NCBI RefSeq assembly: GCF_000332495.1
Contig: NZ_AOGW02000010.1
Span: forward strand, 682,001-746,000
Direction: 5' to 3'
Source: Leptospira terpstrae serovar Hualin str. LT 11-33 = ATCC 700639
GTDB lineage: Bacteria; Spirochaetota; Leptospiria; Leptospirales; Leptospiraceae
Length of the DNA stretch: 64,000 nt
Below are positions 53,902 to 62,650 of this stretch, piece by piece. Both the position numbers and the translations under genes were made by a program. Numbering within the stretch: position 1 is the stretch's first letter; the number at the start of each line of letters is the position of its first letter. The notes under the pieces were generated by a model that was not told where the DNA came from, ran no database searches, and saw only the letters and a program-made list of their open reading frames with translations.

Positions 53902-54490
53902 CCCCAACCAAACGCTAGTTACAGGGGCTTTCGAAGGAGAAGTAGGAATCCTTCGTTCCTCTGGGAAATTTCCATATCTAAAAGTAATGGGAATTGGAAA
54001 CCTAGAAGCCGCCGTCAATTTATCAGAGTATCTCTTTCATAACATACAAATCCAGCAGATCGTATTTTTAGGATCGTGTGGGGCTTATGAATGGAGTGGG
54101 ATTTCTATAAACTCAGTGGTATCACCTAACCTAGTTTATACGAAAGAACTTTCGCATGCATTGAATTTATCCAAACAAATTCCAGAATCTCCCGATTCTT
54201 TTATTCTCCGTTCTGACAAAAACTTCTCAGAAGTAAATTGTAATGCCCCCACAACCATATCGCTTGCGGAACTAAAAAACCCACCGGAAGAATCTTGGAA
54301 AAGTTTGGATGTGGAAAACTTGGAACTTTTTGGAATTTCCAAAGTGGCGGCAAAGTTTTCTATACCCGTCACTGCCTATTTCGCCGTAACCAACCTTGTT
54401 GGTCCCAATGGATCTGTAGACTGGGCCAAAAATTGGAAAAATTTATCCCATGACCTGCAAAACCAATTTTTACAGCAATTTTCTACCTAA
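53864..54490 (+). CDS. Phosphorylase-superfamily (nucleosidase-like) protein
   Basis: The 208 residues show the PNP/MTAN fold pattern: TLVTGAFEGEVGILRSSG, VMGIGNLEAAVNLSEYLF, IVFLGSCGAYEWSGISINSV, and late VENLELFGISKVAAKFSIPV with a conserved Glu in place of the usual VEMEG stretch. YFAVTNLVGPNG follows. It is somewhat short and may be a futalosine hydrolase, an MTA/SAH nucleosidase or a divergent relative. The start overlaps argC by 38 bases; a later TTG would shorten the overlap. Confidence 0.75.
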   Translation: MDILKRKDLLPFNPNQTLVTGAFEGEVGILRSSGKFPYLKVMGIGNLEAAVNLSEYLFHNIQIQQIVFLGSCGAYEWSGISINSVVSPNLVYTKELSHALNLSKQIPESPDSFILRSDKNFSEVNCNAPTTISLAELKNPPEESWKSLDVENLELFGISKVAAKFSIPVTAYFAVTNLVGPNGSVDWAKNWKNLSHDLQNQFLQQFST

Positions 54491-54523
54491 CTCAATCGGT
54501 AAGTCAAAGATTAAAAAAACTTA

Positions 54524-55132
54524 CTAATCATTTAAAGCGGAGACTACACTCTCTTCACTTAACACTCGCTTGTTCCATTTCTCTACCTGAGGTGGAAGTT
54601 TAATCTCCATCAGTTCGATTTGATTGAGAAACGGTGCATATAGAATTTCCAGAAATCCAAATTGATTTTGATGCAAGTAGTTGTTTGATTCTAAAATCCC
54701 TTCTAAAATATCCAAATGCCTTCCTATCCGTTTCATAGAATCCTTCATTCGGTTTTTATCCCATTTTTCTTCCGGAACAAACTTCTTGGCAAAATAAAGA
54801 ACACTCCCAGGAAAACAAAACTCTGATTCACATCGGTTGATGGCTTGGTTCAGAAGGGCTCTTGATTGAATCTCTTTAGAAAAAAATGGAGGATCAAAAG
54901 AATGTTTTTCTTCCAGATAACGAATGATAGCCGATGATTCCGCCAAATAAAATCCTTCGTCATGCAAAACAGGAACTTTTCCATAGGGATTAATTTGGAT
55001 GAAAGGTTTTTTTCTATTTTCAAGTTTTTCTAAAGCAACTGGTATGGTTTCATAAGGAAGATTTCTAAATAACAAATAAATGTGAACTCGTTTGCTATAA
55101 GGCGAACGAGGATTAGAATACAATTGGTACAT
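54524..55132 (-). CDS. Glutathione S-transferase-like protein
   Basis: The 202-residue protein has the thioredoxin-like N-terminal domain: MYQLYSNPRSPYSKRVHIYL, the cis-Pro strand NPYGKVPVLHDEGF and the GSH-binding ESSAIIRYLEEKH. An all-helical C-terminal domain follows. The N-terminal catalytic position is Ser (SPYSKRV), as in many bacterial beta/zeta-like members. Substrate unknown. It is a monocistronic gene between the nucleosidase gene (convergent) and dgt (same strand). Confidence 0.92.
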   Translation of the reverse strand: MYQLYSNPRSPYSKRVHIYLLFRNLPYETIPVALEKLENRKKPFIQINPYGKVPVLHDEGFYLAESSAIIRYLEEKHSFDPPFFSKEIQSRALLNQAINRCESEFCFPGSVLYFAKKFVPEEKWDKNRMKDSMKRIGRHLDILEGILESNNYLHQNQFGFLEILYAPFLNQIELMEIKLPPQVEKWNKRVLSEESVVSALND

Positions 55133-55176
55133 GCATAGTCTCCTAAGTATATAGAATCATCAGTTTATTTAAAAAA

Positions 55177-56337
55177 TTAATAAGGAAACCATAGGATTCC
55201 TTCTCGTTTCAACTTTTCAATCGCATATCGGTCTGTCATACCAGCAATATAATCACAAATGATTCGCATCCGTCCTTCTTCTTCCTCTCGGTTTCGATAG
55301 GACTCAGGAATCGATTCAGGATGGGACTCAAAATGTTTGAAGAGTAAAAAAATGGTTTCTTTTCCCCTTTCACTCATCCGGGAAACTTCTGGATGACGGT
55401 AAAGTTTTCCAAACAAAAAGGATTTAAGTTCTTTAAATTCTAAGTAGAATTCCTCAGTAAATTGTACGAGTTTCTTTTGACTATGAAAGGCTTTAGAAAC
55501 ATCCTCTCTCGAATGAATGGAATATTGTTGTAACCTATTTTCGATACTATCTATCAAATCAGAAACCATAAGATTGAGAAGCACCCTCCCTGCCGAACGA
55601 GAAATGGAATCTTTGTCTGATGGGATATTTTTGGGAAGTGAATCCTCGATTCGTTTCCAAATTTTAAGTTCTTTTACATCAAAAAGTTTGAATAGTCCAC
55701 TTTCCAATCCATCTTCCAAATCATGAGCACTATAAGTTATTTCATCCGAACTATCCACAACCATTGCTTCCAACGATGGTCCCATATCTCGTCTGACATC
55801 TAACAATTCAGAAGTTTCATAGTCCCCACCGTGTTTCATAATTCCAAGTAATGTTTCGCCACAAAGGTTAAGGCCGGGAAACTCTGGATACCTACGTTCC
55901 AATTTTTGAACTACACGTAACGATTGTTTGTTGTGCTCGAACCCACCTTTCCCCCGCATAAGCTCCGATAATGCCTCTTGACCGGCATGTCCAAATGGAG
56001 AATGCCCCAAGTCATGGGCAAGAGCGATCGTTTCGCTTAAGTCTTCATTGAGTCCAAGAACTTTCGAAATGGTTTTAGAAATTCCAGCTACTTCTAGAGT
56101 ATGAGTGAGTCGATTGCGAAAATGATCCCCTTCCGAATAAACAAAAACTTGAGTTTTGTATTCCAAACGTTTGAAGGCATGGGAATGAATGATACGATCG
56201 CGGTCTCTTTGGAAGGGAAGACGGTATGGATGTTCTGGTTCAGGATACTCCCTTTCACCCGGTTTTTTACTGCCAACAGCATAAGGGGCAAGGATTTTTT
56301 CTTCTTCCTCTAGGAGTTCATTTCTCCCTTTCTTCAT
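55177..56337 (-). CDS. dgt: dGTP triphosphohydrolase-like HD protein
   Basis: This HD-superfamily enzyme cleaves dNTPs to nucleoside and triphosphate. In 386 residues: the N-terminal substrate segment FQRDRDRIIHSHAFKRLEYK, the first His in FRNRLTHTLEVAGISKTI, the HD pair in ALAHDLGHSPFGHAG, and the distal Asp in SDEITYSAHDLEDGLESG. The length fits the shorter Dgt class common outside enterobacteria. It is divergent from dedA with 50 bases between. Confidence 0.95.
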   Translation of the reverse strand: MKKGRNELLEEEEKILAPYAVGSKKPGEREYPEPEHPYRLPFQRDRDRIIHSHAFKRLEYKTQVFVYSEGDHFRNRLTHTLEVAGISKTISKVLGLNEDLSETIALAHDLGHSPFGHAGQEALSELMRGKGGFEHNKQSLRVVQKLERRYPEFPGLNLCGETLLGIMKHGGDYETSELLDVRRDMGPSLEAMVVDSSDEITYSAHDLEDGLESGLFKLFDVKELKIWKRIEDSLPKNIPSDKDSISRSAGRVLLNLMVSDLIDSIENRLQQYSIHSREDVSKAFHSQKKLVQFTEEFYLEFKELKSFLFGKLYRHPEVSRMSERGKETIFLLFKHFESHPESIPESYRNREEEEGRMRIICDYIAGMTDRYAIEKLKREGILWFPY

Positions 56338-56386
56338 AAATCTCTTTCCTTTTTGAACGAAACCATAAAATCAGTATAAATCCCTC

Positions 56387-57007
56387 ATGGACTTTCTACA
56401 AACTCTAGTTTCCATTTTTATGCAATACGGTTATTTTGCCGTTTTTGGAATTCTGATCCTTTGTGGATTTGGTCTTCCGGTTCCCGAAGACATTTCCCTC
56501 ACCGCTGGAGGCGTTATCTCTGGCCTCGGTTATGCCAATGTTCATATCATGTTTCTTGTAGGAATGGCCGGTGTTTTACTGGGAGACAGCTTTGTATTCT
56601 GGCTCGGAAGTTACTACGGTGAAAAAGCACTCACCCTCCCGGTCCTAAGAACTGTCCTCCATCCAGAACGATTCGATAAAGTTCGTGAACAATTTAAAAA
56701 ATATGGTCGTTGGGTGGTTTTCTTTGGGCGTTTTATGCCTGGTCTCAGGATGCCTATTTTTTTCACTGCAGGCACTTCCAAACAAATTAGTTTCATTCGA
56801 TTCGTACTGACTGACGGGTTTGCTGCCCTCATTTCTGTTCCCATTTGGGTATATCTCGGTTATTACGGGGCACATAATTTTGATGAACTGATGGGTTGGG
56901 TGCGAAATGGACAAACCATCATCCTAGCCCTTGTGGCTTTAGCGATAGCCGTTGTGGTTTTCTATTGGTGGCGGAGGAAACACCGCGAAGCTCGAGGGCA
57001 AAAATGA
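56387..57007 (+). CDS. DedA-family membrane protein
   Basis: The 206-residue protein has the DedA pattern: reentrant helix CGFGLPVPEDISLTAGGVIS, LLGDSFVFWLGSYYGEKAL, the RFMPGLRMPIFFTAGTSKQI loop with conserved Arg residues (FxRFxPxxR), then C-terminal helices. DedA proteins are thought to flip lipids (polyprenyl-phosphate or phospholipid) using the proton gradient. The next gene, a lipoprotein, starts inside its stop (ATGA). Confidence 0.94.
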   Translation: MDFLQTLVSIFMQYGYFAVFGILILCGFGLPVPEDISLTAGGVISGLGYANVHIMFLVGMAGVLLGDSFVFWLGSYYGEKALTLPVLRTVLHPERFDKVREQFKKYGRWVVFFGRFMPGLRMPIFFTAGTSKQISFIRFVLTDGFAALISVPIWVYLGYYGAHNFDELMGWVRNGQTIILALVALAIAVVVFYWWRRKHREARGQK

Positions 57008-57486
57008 ACATTGCTCTTTTTTTCCCTAGGCAATTTTCTCTACTCTTGGTCCTTGTGTTAGCTCTCGGATGCACCAATTACTCTACAACTGCATCCGTCC
57101 AAGCACCACCCACTCTCATTTCCATTACAAACAATGGAAATTCCAACTTTACCGTCAAAGTTAGGGCCCAAAACCCGGAATTTATCTTCCAAGGGTACCG
57201 ACTTTACTCGGGAACTACGGAAAATTTAGCCCAAAATCCCACTGACCTGAATATCGGGGCGTCTTGTTTTTTGGCCCAGGCAACGGTGGTCCAACCGATC
57301 GAATACACTTTCGAAATCGATGAGTCCACAAACCCGAATACCACAGGAGTCTCTTGCCGGATTTTTGCCACCCTCACTCCAGGAACCTACATTGCCATGA
57401 GGACACTGGGCCTTGCTGTAAACCTACAGAATAGCACGAGTTCGTTTAAGGTTTCGATGTCTTCCAACGCTCTTATTGTCCCTTAA
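57004..57486 (+). CDS. Putative lipoprotein coupled to dedA
   Basis: The start ATG at 57004 overlaps the dedA stop by 4 bases. The signal MNIALFFPRQFSLLLVLVLA ends at LGCTNYS (Cys near 23). The mature ~137 residues are Thr/Asn/Ser-rich with two Cys (IGASCFLAQ, GVSCRIFA), look all-beta and may contain a disulphide. No family is recognised. The upstream extension of the frame to 56896 lies within dedA and is not credible. Confidence 0.83.
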   Translation: MNIALFFPRQFSLLLVLVLALGCTNYSTTASVQAPPTLISITNNGNSNFTVKVRAQNPEFIFQGYRLYSGTTENLAQNPTDLNIGASCFLAQATVVQPIEYTFEIDESTNPNTTGVSCRIFATLTPGTYIAMRTLGLAVNLQNSTSSFKVSMSSNALIVP

Positions 57487-57615
57487 AATAAAACTTTCTT
57501 GCATTTAAGTCAAATGCGTGTATTTTTTTCCGGAATCATGGGATTTCTTTGTGCTTTTTTTAGAATTCATCTAAAAATTTGCCCCAAAGTCAGAACATGA
57601 GGATACAAATAGAAA

Positions 57616-57630
57616 GGAACTTATAGTTCC
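57616..57630. promoter_or_regulatory. 15-bp inverted repeat in the TRAP operon leader
   Basis: GGAACT (57616-57621) and AGTTCC (57625-57630) surround TAT. The repeat lies 11 bases upstream of the GGAGG ribosome site of the first TRAP gene. It could be an operator or an RNA hairpin that affects translation of tatT. No regulator gene is adjacent. Confidence 0.4.
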
Positions 57631-57656
57631 AAATATCTTTTGGAGGATGATACAAA

Positions 57657-58559
57657 ATGTACCAAACGAAACATTGGTCAAAAATCGCAATGGCAGCTCT
57701 CGTGCTCGTTTCCGTGGTTGCCTGTGGAAAATCAAGACAAGTGAAAATCTCGGCTTCGGACGTAGAACGAGCCACAACCCCAGCAAAACTTCCTGCTGAT
57801 TTAGAAAAACTGTGGAAGAACAGACAAAACGAACAAGACCTAAGACTTGCACTTGTTGGTTTAGAAAAATTTGCGATTGAGAATCCTCAATATGCAGATG
57901 TGAAAGTTTTACTCTGTCGCGGAAATTATCTATTAAGTGACGGACACCTTTGGTTAAAACTTACAGGTGATGCAGATGCAGACGAAAAAGTAAAAGAAGA
58001 ATCCATCCAATTTTATGATGCAGCTGTGACTTGGTGTGAAGCTGCCCTTGCCATGAACTCTAAATTTAGAGACAAAGTAGTCAAAGACAAACTAGAGATT
58101 GAAAAAGCTTTGGATGTTCTTGGACCTCAGGACATCGATGCTCTCTATTGGAGATATGCATCTCTTGCTAAATGGTCACGTTTAGTTGGTTTCACAACAC
58201 TACTTTCCAATCGTTCTAAATTCTCTGCCATGATCAATCGTGCCAAAGAAATCGAAAAAACTATGGGTAAAGAATACTTCTACTCTGCAACTCTTCGATA
58301 TGACGCTGCAAGTAACGCCCTCTCTCCTACGGGAGACAAAAAACTAGCGGACAAATTGTTCGAAGAAGCAATTGCAAAACACCCTAACTACTTTGCAGTT
58401 CGAGTATTGTATGCAGAAAGTCGCTTAAAAGGAAATGAAGACAAATTCAAAAAACAATTAGAATTTGTACTGAAAGGCAAACCAGCATCTCTACCTGAAA
58501 TCGAAGCAGACCAAATCGTAGAACAACGTAAAGCAAAGAAATTACTCGACGAACTATAG
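57657..58559 (+). CDS. tatT: TRAP-associated TPR lipoprotein (TatT type)
   Basis: The 300-residue product has a lipoprotein signal (MYQTKHWSKIAMAALVLVSV, Cys in VVACGKS). A helical body of TPR-like repeats follows, including LEKFAIENPQYADVKVLLCR, IQFYDAAVTWCEAALAMNSK and KLFEEAIAKHPNYFAVRVLY. It matches the T component described for spirochaetal TRAP systems (Treponema pallidum Tp0956), a trimeric periplasmic protein that partners the substrate-binding protein. The next genes, dctP, dctQ and dctM, confirm the context. Confidence 0.9.
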   Translation: MYQTKHWSKIAMAALVLVSVVACGKSRQVKISASDVERATTPAKLPADLEKLWKNRQNEQDLRLALVGLEKFAIENPQYADVKVLLCRGNYLLSDGHLWLKLTGDADADEKVKEESIQFYDAAVTWCEAALAMNSKFRDKVVKDKLEIEKALDVLGPQDIDALYWRYASLAKWSRLVGFTTLLSNRSKFSAMINRAKEIEKTMGKEYFYSATLRYDAASNALSPTGDKKLADKLFEEAIAKHPNYFAVRVLYAESRLKGNEDKFKKQLEFVLKGKPASLPEIEADQIVEQRKAKKLLDEL

Positions 58560-58580
58560 TCATTTTACTAGGAGAACTAG

Positions 58581-59588
58581 ATGTTTTTAAGACAATTAAA
58601 GTATTTAGTTTGTGTAAGTTTCACCCTCACCTTCAGTGGGGGTTTATTTGCTCAAACAACCGTTAAGTTGGCAACAGTAGCACCAGAAGGATCTCCATGG
58701 GCGAACGAACTTGCCAAAATCAAAAAGAAAATTGAATCAGAATCCCAAGGGCAAATTAAGTTTAAAATTTATCCCGGTGGACAAATGGGTGGAGAAAACG
58801 AAATCCTCCAACAAGTCATTCGTGGAAAACTGCAAGGAGCTGGTCTCACAGCAGGTGCTCTTGCCAATACAGTTAAAGAATTAAACGTTTTAGAAATTCC
58901 TTACCTTTTTAGTTCTTATGCGCAAGCAGACTGTGTCCTTGATGATCACTTACAAGAAGACTTCCGTAAGTTATTTGAAGCAAAAGGTCTAATCTTTGTT
59001 ACTTGGGCAGAAAATGGATACCGTTCCATCGGAACAAAATCTGCACCTGTAAAAACACCGGAAGACTTAAAAGGTGTTAAGATCAGAATCCAAGAATCTC
59101 CAGTCCACATTGCTTATTGGAAACAATTAGGTGTGAGCGGAATTCCGATTGCGATCCCAGAAGTTCTTCCTTCCTTACAAACAGGTGTGGTAGAAGGTTT
59201 TGATAACACTCCTCTCTTCACTTTGGCAGCAGAGTGGCAAACAGCGATCAAATATTTTACTTTGACACGCCATATCTACCAACCAGCTGCCATTCTTTAT
59301 TCCAAAAAGTTTTGGGACACACTAAACGACGAACAAAAGAAAACACTTATGGGTGAAGGAAACAAACTTGCTCCCGGTGCTAGACAAGCAGTTCGTTCGA
59401 TTGAAAAGAACATGATTGCGACTTTAAAGAAAGCAGATGTAGTCGTCTATGAACCAACAAATGCTGATTTAGCAGGCTTTAAAGCTGCTGCAAATGCAGT
59501 TTCAGGACAAGTCATTGGTAAAATTGGTGGTCAATCGAAACAAATTTTCGACAAAATCCAAAAAGCCAAAGCAGCTTGCGGCGGATAG
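58581..59588 (+). CDS. dctP: TRAP transporter substrate-binding protein
   Basis: This is the periplasmic receptor of the TRAP system. The 335 residues start with a signal peptide (about 1-24, ending SGGLFAQ). Family landmarks follow: KLATVAPEGSPWANELAKIK, YPGGQMGGENEILQQVIRG, the ligand-carboxylate Arg region GVKIRIQESPVHIAYWKQLG, and EVLPSLQTGVVEGFDNTPLF. The Arg in KIRIQES is the one that usually binds a carboxylate. It is 21 bases after tatT with GGAG upstream. The ligand is probably an organic anion, but unidentified. Confidence 0.95.
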   Translation: MFLRQLKYLVCVSFTLTFSGGLFAQTTVKLATVAPEGSPWANELAKIKKKIESESQGQIKFKIYPGGQMGGENEILQQVIRGKLQGAGLTAGALANTVKELNVLEIPYLFSSYAQADCVLDDHLQEDFRKLFEAKGLIFVTWAENGYRSIGTKSAPVKTPEDLKGVKIRIQESPVHIAYWKQLGVSGIPIAIPEVLPSLQTGVVEGFDNTPLFTLAAEWQTAIKYFTLTRHIYQPAAILYSKKFWDTLNDEQKKTLMGEGNKLAPGARQAVRSIEKNMIATLKKADVVVYEPTNADLAGFKAAANAVSGQVIGKIGGQSKQIFDKIQKAKAACGG

Positions 59589-59609
59589 GTTAAGGAAGGA
59601 TATAGATAC

Positions 59610-60305
59610 ATGAAATTCGTCGAACGAATTCTAAACACTTTGAGTTTCGGCGAGAAATGGGCGGGGGGAATTTGTTTCCTTCTGCTCACTCTTCTCATGA
59701 TTGCTGACGTTTCCAAACGAGAGGTAATCGATAAAGTTTTCAGTTGGATTATGGAAGTTACAGAAGCCTATCCGAATACCGGTTTTGCTGGTTTTGTCGG
59801 AGATTGGAGTGTTTACATTGCCGAATCCATTCACGGAGGAACCTCTGGATTTTTAGAATGGCTTGGCCTTGGTGGAATCATTTGGGCACAAAAACTTTCC
59901 CTTTATTTTATGTTATGGGGAGGACTATTTGGTTCAGCACTTGCCAGTGCGAAGGGATCTCATCTCCGTCCAGAAATTGCTGACAAAGTATTACCAAAAT
60001 CATTGTTACCTTACATCAAAATTGTAGAGCAGTGGGTGATTTCTTTATTCTTTTTATTCCTTGCCTACCTATCTGTCATTTATGTTCTAGAAAGTATCAG
60101 TTTAGATGAAGTGAATCCCGTAACGGAAATTCACTTATGGAAAGTACAAATCATTTTTCCTTACATCTTTCTCTCTATGGGTTTTAGACATTTGTGTTAT
60201 GGAATTTTTCCGGCACTCATTCCTTCCGATATCAATGAAGCAACAGAAGCATTGGAACTTGCGGAAGCGGAACTTTTTGAACCAAACTCACGGGGGAATC
60301 GCTAA
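59610..60305 (+). CDS. dctQ: TRAP transporter small permease subunit
   Basis: The 231-residue DctQ-type membrane protein has four helices: about 17-36, 90-110 (IWAQKLSLYFMLWGGLFGSA), 130-155 and 178-198. A periplasmic loop between the first two (about 45-85) is longer than usual. The segment LFGSALASAKGSHLRPEIAD matches the conserved AxxxGxHIxVD-like motif of the family. The stop overlaps the dctM start by one base. Confidence 0.93.
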   Translation: MKFVERILNTLSFGEKWAGGICFLLLTLLMIADVSKREVIDKVFSWIMEVTEAYPNTGFAGFVGDWSVYIAESIHGGTSGFLEWLGLGGIIWAQKLSLYFMLWGGLFGSALASAKGSHLRPEIADKVLPKSLLPYIKIVEQWVISLFFLFLAYLSVIYVLESISLDEVNPVTEIHLWKVQIIFPYIFLSMGFRHLCYGIFPALIPSDINEATEALELAEAELFEPNSRGNR

Positions 60306-61606
60306 TGGGTTCTTGGGGAATACTCCTACTCTTACTCGCTTTAATTTTACTCAGACAACCACTCATCGTACTTATGGGTGCTATCACTGTGTATTGTTAT
60401 TATTTTTTACCAGATCCGCCTCTTGAGTCCTTCCACGAACTCAACAGTATCATAGGGGATTTGTTTTTTGCTGGTGATAAGGAAATCCTACTTGCGATTC
60501 CTCTATTCATCATCGCAGGGAACTTAATGACCCATGGAAGTATTGCAAGGCGACTCATTCGGATCGCCCAAGCAATGACGGCTCCGATTCCTGCGGGCCT
60601 AGCCATTGCTGGGGTATTTTCCTGCGGAATTTTTGCTGCTATCTCTGGATCTTCACCGGTGACTCTCATCGCCATCGGTGGACTGATGTATCCTTCCTTA
60701 ACTAAGGCAGGTTACCCAACGCAGTTTTCTATGGGACTACTTGCTTCTGGGGGAACTCTCGGGATCATCATCCCTCCGAGTATCCCTATGATCGTGTATG
60801 CGATTATGGTGGGTGTTTCCGTTACCGATCTTTTTATTGCAGGAATTGGACCTGGGATACTTCTCATGAGCCTTCTTATGATCTACTCTGTGTTACGCGC
60901 AGGAAAAGTCGGTCGTGGAAAGTGGGACTGGCAAGAAATCCGTATCGCATGGAAAGAAGGTGTATTAGCTCTTCTTATGCCAGTTGTTATCCTTGGTGGA
61001 ATTTACTCTGGATTTTTTACAGCCACAGAATCGGCAGCGATTGCAGTATTTTATGCCATCCTCGTCGAAGTGTTCATCCACAAAGAACTTAGTTTTCCTA
61101 AGATCCCGAAGATCATGGCAGAAAGTGCAGAGATGCTTGGGATTCTTTTCCTTATCCTAATCCTTGCAGTCAGTCTGAATAAGTTCATGATCGAAAACGA
61201 AATTCCACAGAATTTAGTAGCGACAATGTCTGGACTCATTTCAAGCCCTGTTACCTTCCTCATTGGTGTAAACATATTGTTACTCATTGTGGGAATGTTT
61301 ATGGATATCATGAGTGCGATCCTTGTATTGGCACCACTACTTGCACCAATGGCAGTGAACTACGGAATCAACCCAGTTCATTTTGGAATCATTATGATTG
61401 TGAATTTGGAAATTGGATATTTGACTCCTCCAGTCGGTGTGAACCTATTTGTGGCTTCTGGTATCTTCAAACAACCGTTAGGTAAGGTCATCCAATCGGT
61501 AGCTCCGATTGTTGGACTATTCTTAATTGGACTAATTCTTATCAGTTGGATTCCTGATATTTCCCTTGGTCTTTTGGGTAGCGATGCAGTGGCACCTACT
61601 CCTTAG
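60305..61606 (+). CDS. dctM: TRAP transporter large permease subunit
   Basis: This is the ion-coupled transport channel of the TRAP system. The 433 residues have about twelve helices and DctM landmarks: FFAGDKEILLAIPLFIIAGN, GIFAAISGSSPVTLIAIGGL, LLASGGTLGIIIPPSIPMIV, FFTATESAAIAVFYAILVEV and GYLTPPVGVNLFVASG. The operon is complete with tatT, dctP and dctQ. It is followed by a strong terminator at 61681. Confidence 0.96.
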   Translation: MGSWGILLLLLALILLRQPLIVLMGAITVYCYYFLPDPPLESFHELNSIIGDLFFAGDKEILLAIPLFIIAGNLMTHGSIARRLIRIAQAMTAPIPAGLAIAGVFSCGIFAAISGSSPVTLIAIGGLMYPSLTKAGYPTQFSMGLLASGGTLGIIIPPSIPMIVYAIMVGVSVTDLFIAGIGPGILLMSLLMIYSVLRAGKVGRGKWDWQEIRIAWKEGVLALLMPVVILGGIYSGFFTATESAAIAVFYAILVEVFIHKELSFPKIPKIMAESAEMLGILFLILILAVSLNKFMIENEIPQNLVATMSGLISSPVTFLIGVNILLLIVGMFMDIMSAILVLAPLLAPMAVNYGINPVHFGIIMIVNLEIGYLTPPVGVNLFVASGIFKQPLGKVIQSVAPIVGLFLIGLILISWIPDISLGLLGSDAVAPTP

Positions 61607-61680
61607 ATTATGATTTTTGGGAGCTTTTGGTTCGAATTTTTAAATCGTTAAAAGTTTTATGGACCAAAAAAATCTTTGTA

Positions 61681-61711
61681 AAAAGCCGGGGCAATCCTCC
61701 GGCTTTTTTTT
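61681..61711 (+). terminator. Intrinsic terminator of the TRAP operon
   Basis: AAAAGCCGG (61681-61689) pairs with CCGGCTTTT (61699-61707) around GGCAATCCT, followed by a T-run to 61711. It also overlaps the end of the convergent J-domain gene and could end that transcript too. Confidence 0.92.
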
Positions 61712-62240
61712 AACTCCACCAAACTCGCAGTCGTTCCAAAGAATCTTTGGCATCTTTTGCCCAAATGCTTGTAGAATGTTTTTTTAAAATCTCCGCATAA
61801 ACTAAAAGCACGGGTTCTAAATCCTTTCGTAACTGGACAAGTTCCTTGTTTAGGTTATCCGAAAGTTCAATGGGATGGAGATTTCTTTTTTCATAATACC
61901 TTAAAATGGCTTCCGTTTCTTTTTCCTTCGCCAATTTGTATTCATGAAAAATGGGATCCTTGGAAGGTTTGTGAGTACGTATCTTTGCATCCAGTGGAGC
62001 CTCTTCAACCGCAATTTCTCTGTTCGAATATTCATCTTCGGGATGGATGAGAAGGTAGTCTTTTAGTGACTCATAATGTTTGTTTAGTTCCAAAAACATT
62101 ACATCACTTGTGAATTCACCAGAATCAGGATGGTATTTTTTGGCAAGTTTGTGATAGGATTCTTTGAGTTCGGATTCTGTAAAACCGAGAGAGAGACCTA
62201 AAAAATGTAGGGAATCATTTAACAGTAATTTTTTGTCCAT
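61710..62240 (-). CDS. J-domain (DnaJ-like) protein
   Basis: The N terminus (from ATG 62240) reads MDKKLLLNDSLHFLGLSLGF, then the J domain helices ELKESYHKLAKKYHPDSGEF, with the HPD tripeptide that activates DnaK. The C-terminal ~120 residues are Lys/Glu-rich helices with no zinc or peptide-binding domain, so it is a type III J protein. The frame is open to 62300 but that would overlap the upstream gene by 82 bases. Position behind fliS and a FlgN-like gene suggests a role in flagellar protein handling. Confidence 0.83.
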   Translation of the reverse strand: MDKKLLLNDSLHFLGLSLGFTESELKESYHKLAKKYHPDSGEFTSDVMFLELNKHYESLKDYLLIHPEDEYSNREIAVEEAPLDAKIRTHKPSKDPIFHEYKLAKEKETEAILRYYEKRNLHPIELSDNLNKELVQLRKDLEPVLLVYAEILKKHSTSIWAKDAKDSLERLRVWWS

Positions 62241-62632
62241 GAGAGGCCGGAGGACTGTAGCAAATGAAACTTGAGTCTTCGTTTGATACTGAATTCCCAA
62301 TATTCTTTTTTACTCTCATTCATTTCGAAAACAAGTAATTCTTGAACTTTCTCTTGGAGATTTCTAGCTTCATCCAACCTTTCAAAGACGGTTTCAGAAA
62401 TGGCAATTTCCTCTTCCGTATAAACTTCCATTTCTTGCCTTTCCCAAAGTTCCCGGTCCACTTCTTCCAACTTTCGTATTAAGGTTTCATTTTTAAATTC
62501 TATCTTTACAGCCGTATCCGCATCTCGGTAAGAAAGTAATTCTTCTTCTCTTTTCAAATTAACGATGAGAGAATCTAAGTATTGGATTTTTTTTTGTAAA
62601 AGTTGTTTTGTGGATTGTTTGGATGAAATCAT
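62219..62632 (-). CDS. FlgN/FliT-like flagellar export chaperone candidate
   Basis: The 137-residue all-helical protein (from ATG 62632; a TTG at 62650 is the alternative) has long heptad-like stretches: KKIQYLDSLIVNLKREEELL and VFERLDEARNLQEKVQELLV. Its size, helicity and place directly after fliS are those of FlgN/FliT-type chaperones, which guard hook-associated proteins. Sequence alone does not prove the family. It overlaps the J-domain gene by ~22 bases. Confidence 0.65.
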   Translation of the reverse strand: MISSKQSTKQLLQKKIQYLDSLIVNLKREEELLSYRDADTAVKIEFKNETLIRKLEEVDRELWERQEMEVYTEEEIAISETVFERLDEARNLQEKVQELLVFEMNESKKEYWEFSIKRRLKFHLLQSSGLSWTKNYC

Positions 62633-62650
62633 AAATTTGTGAGTAATCAA

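Noticed and set aside
54497..54526. GTAAGT/ACTTAC hairpin after the nucleosidase gene as terminator
   Set aside because: Only six pairs with a long AT-rich loop and no T-run; too weak to call.
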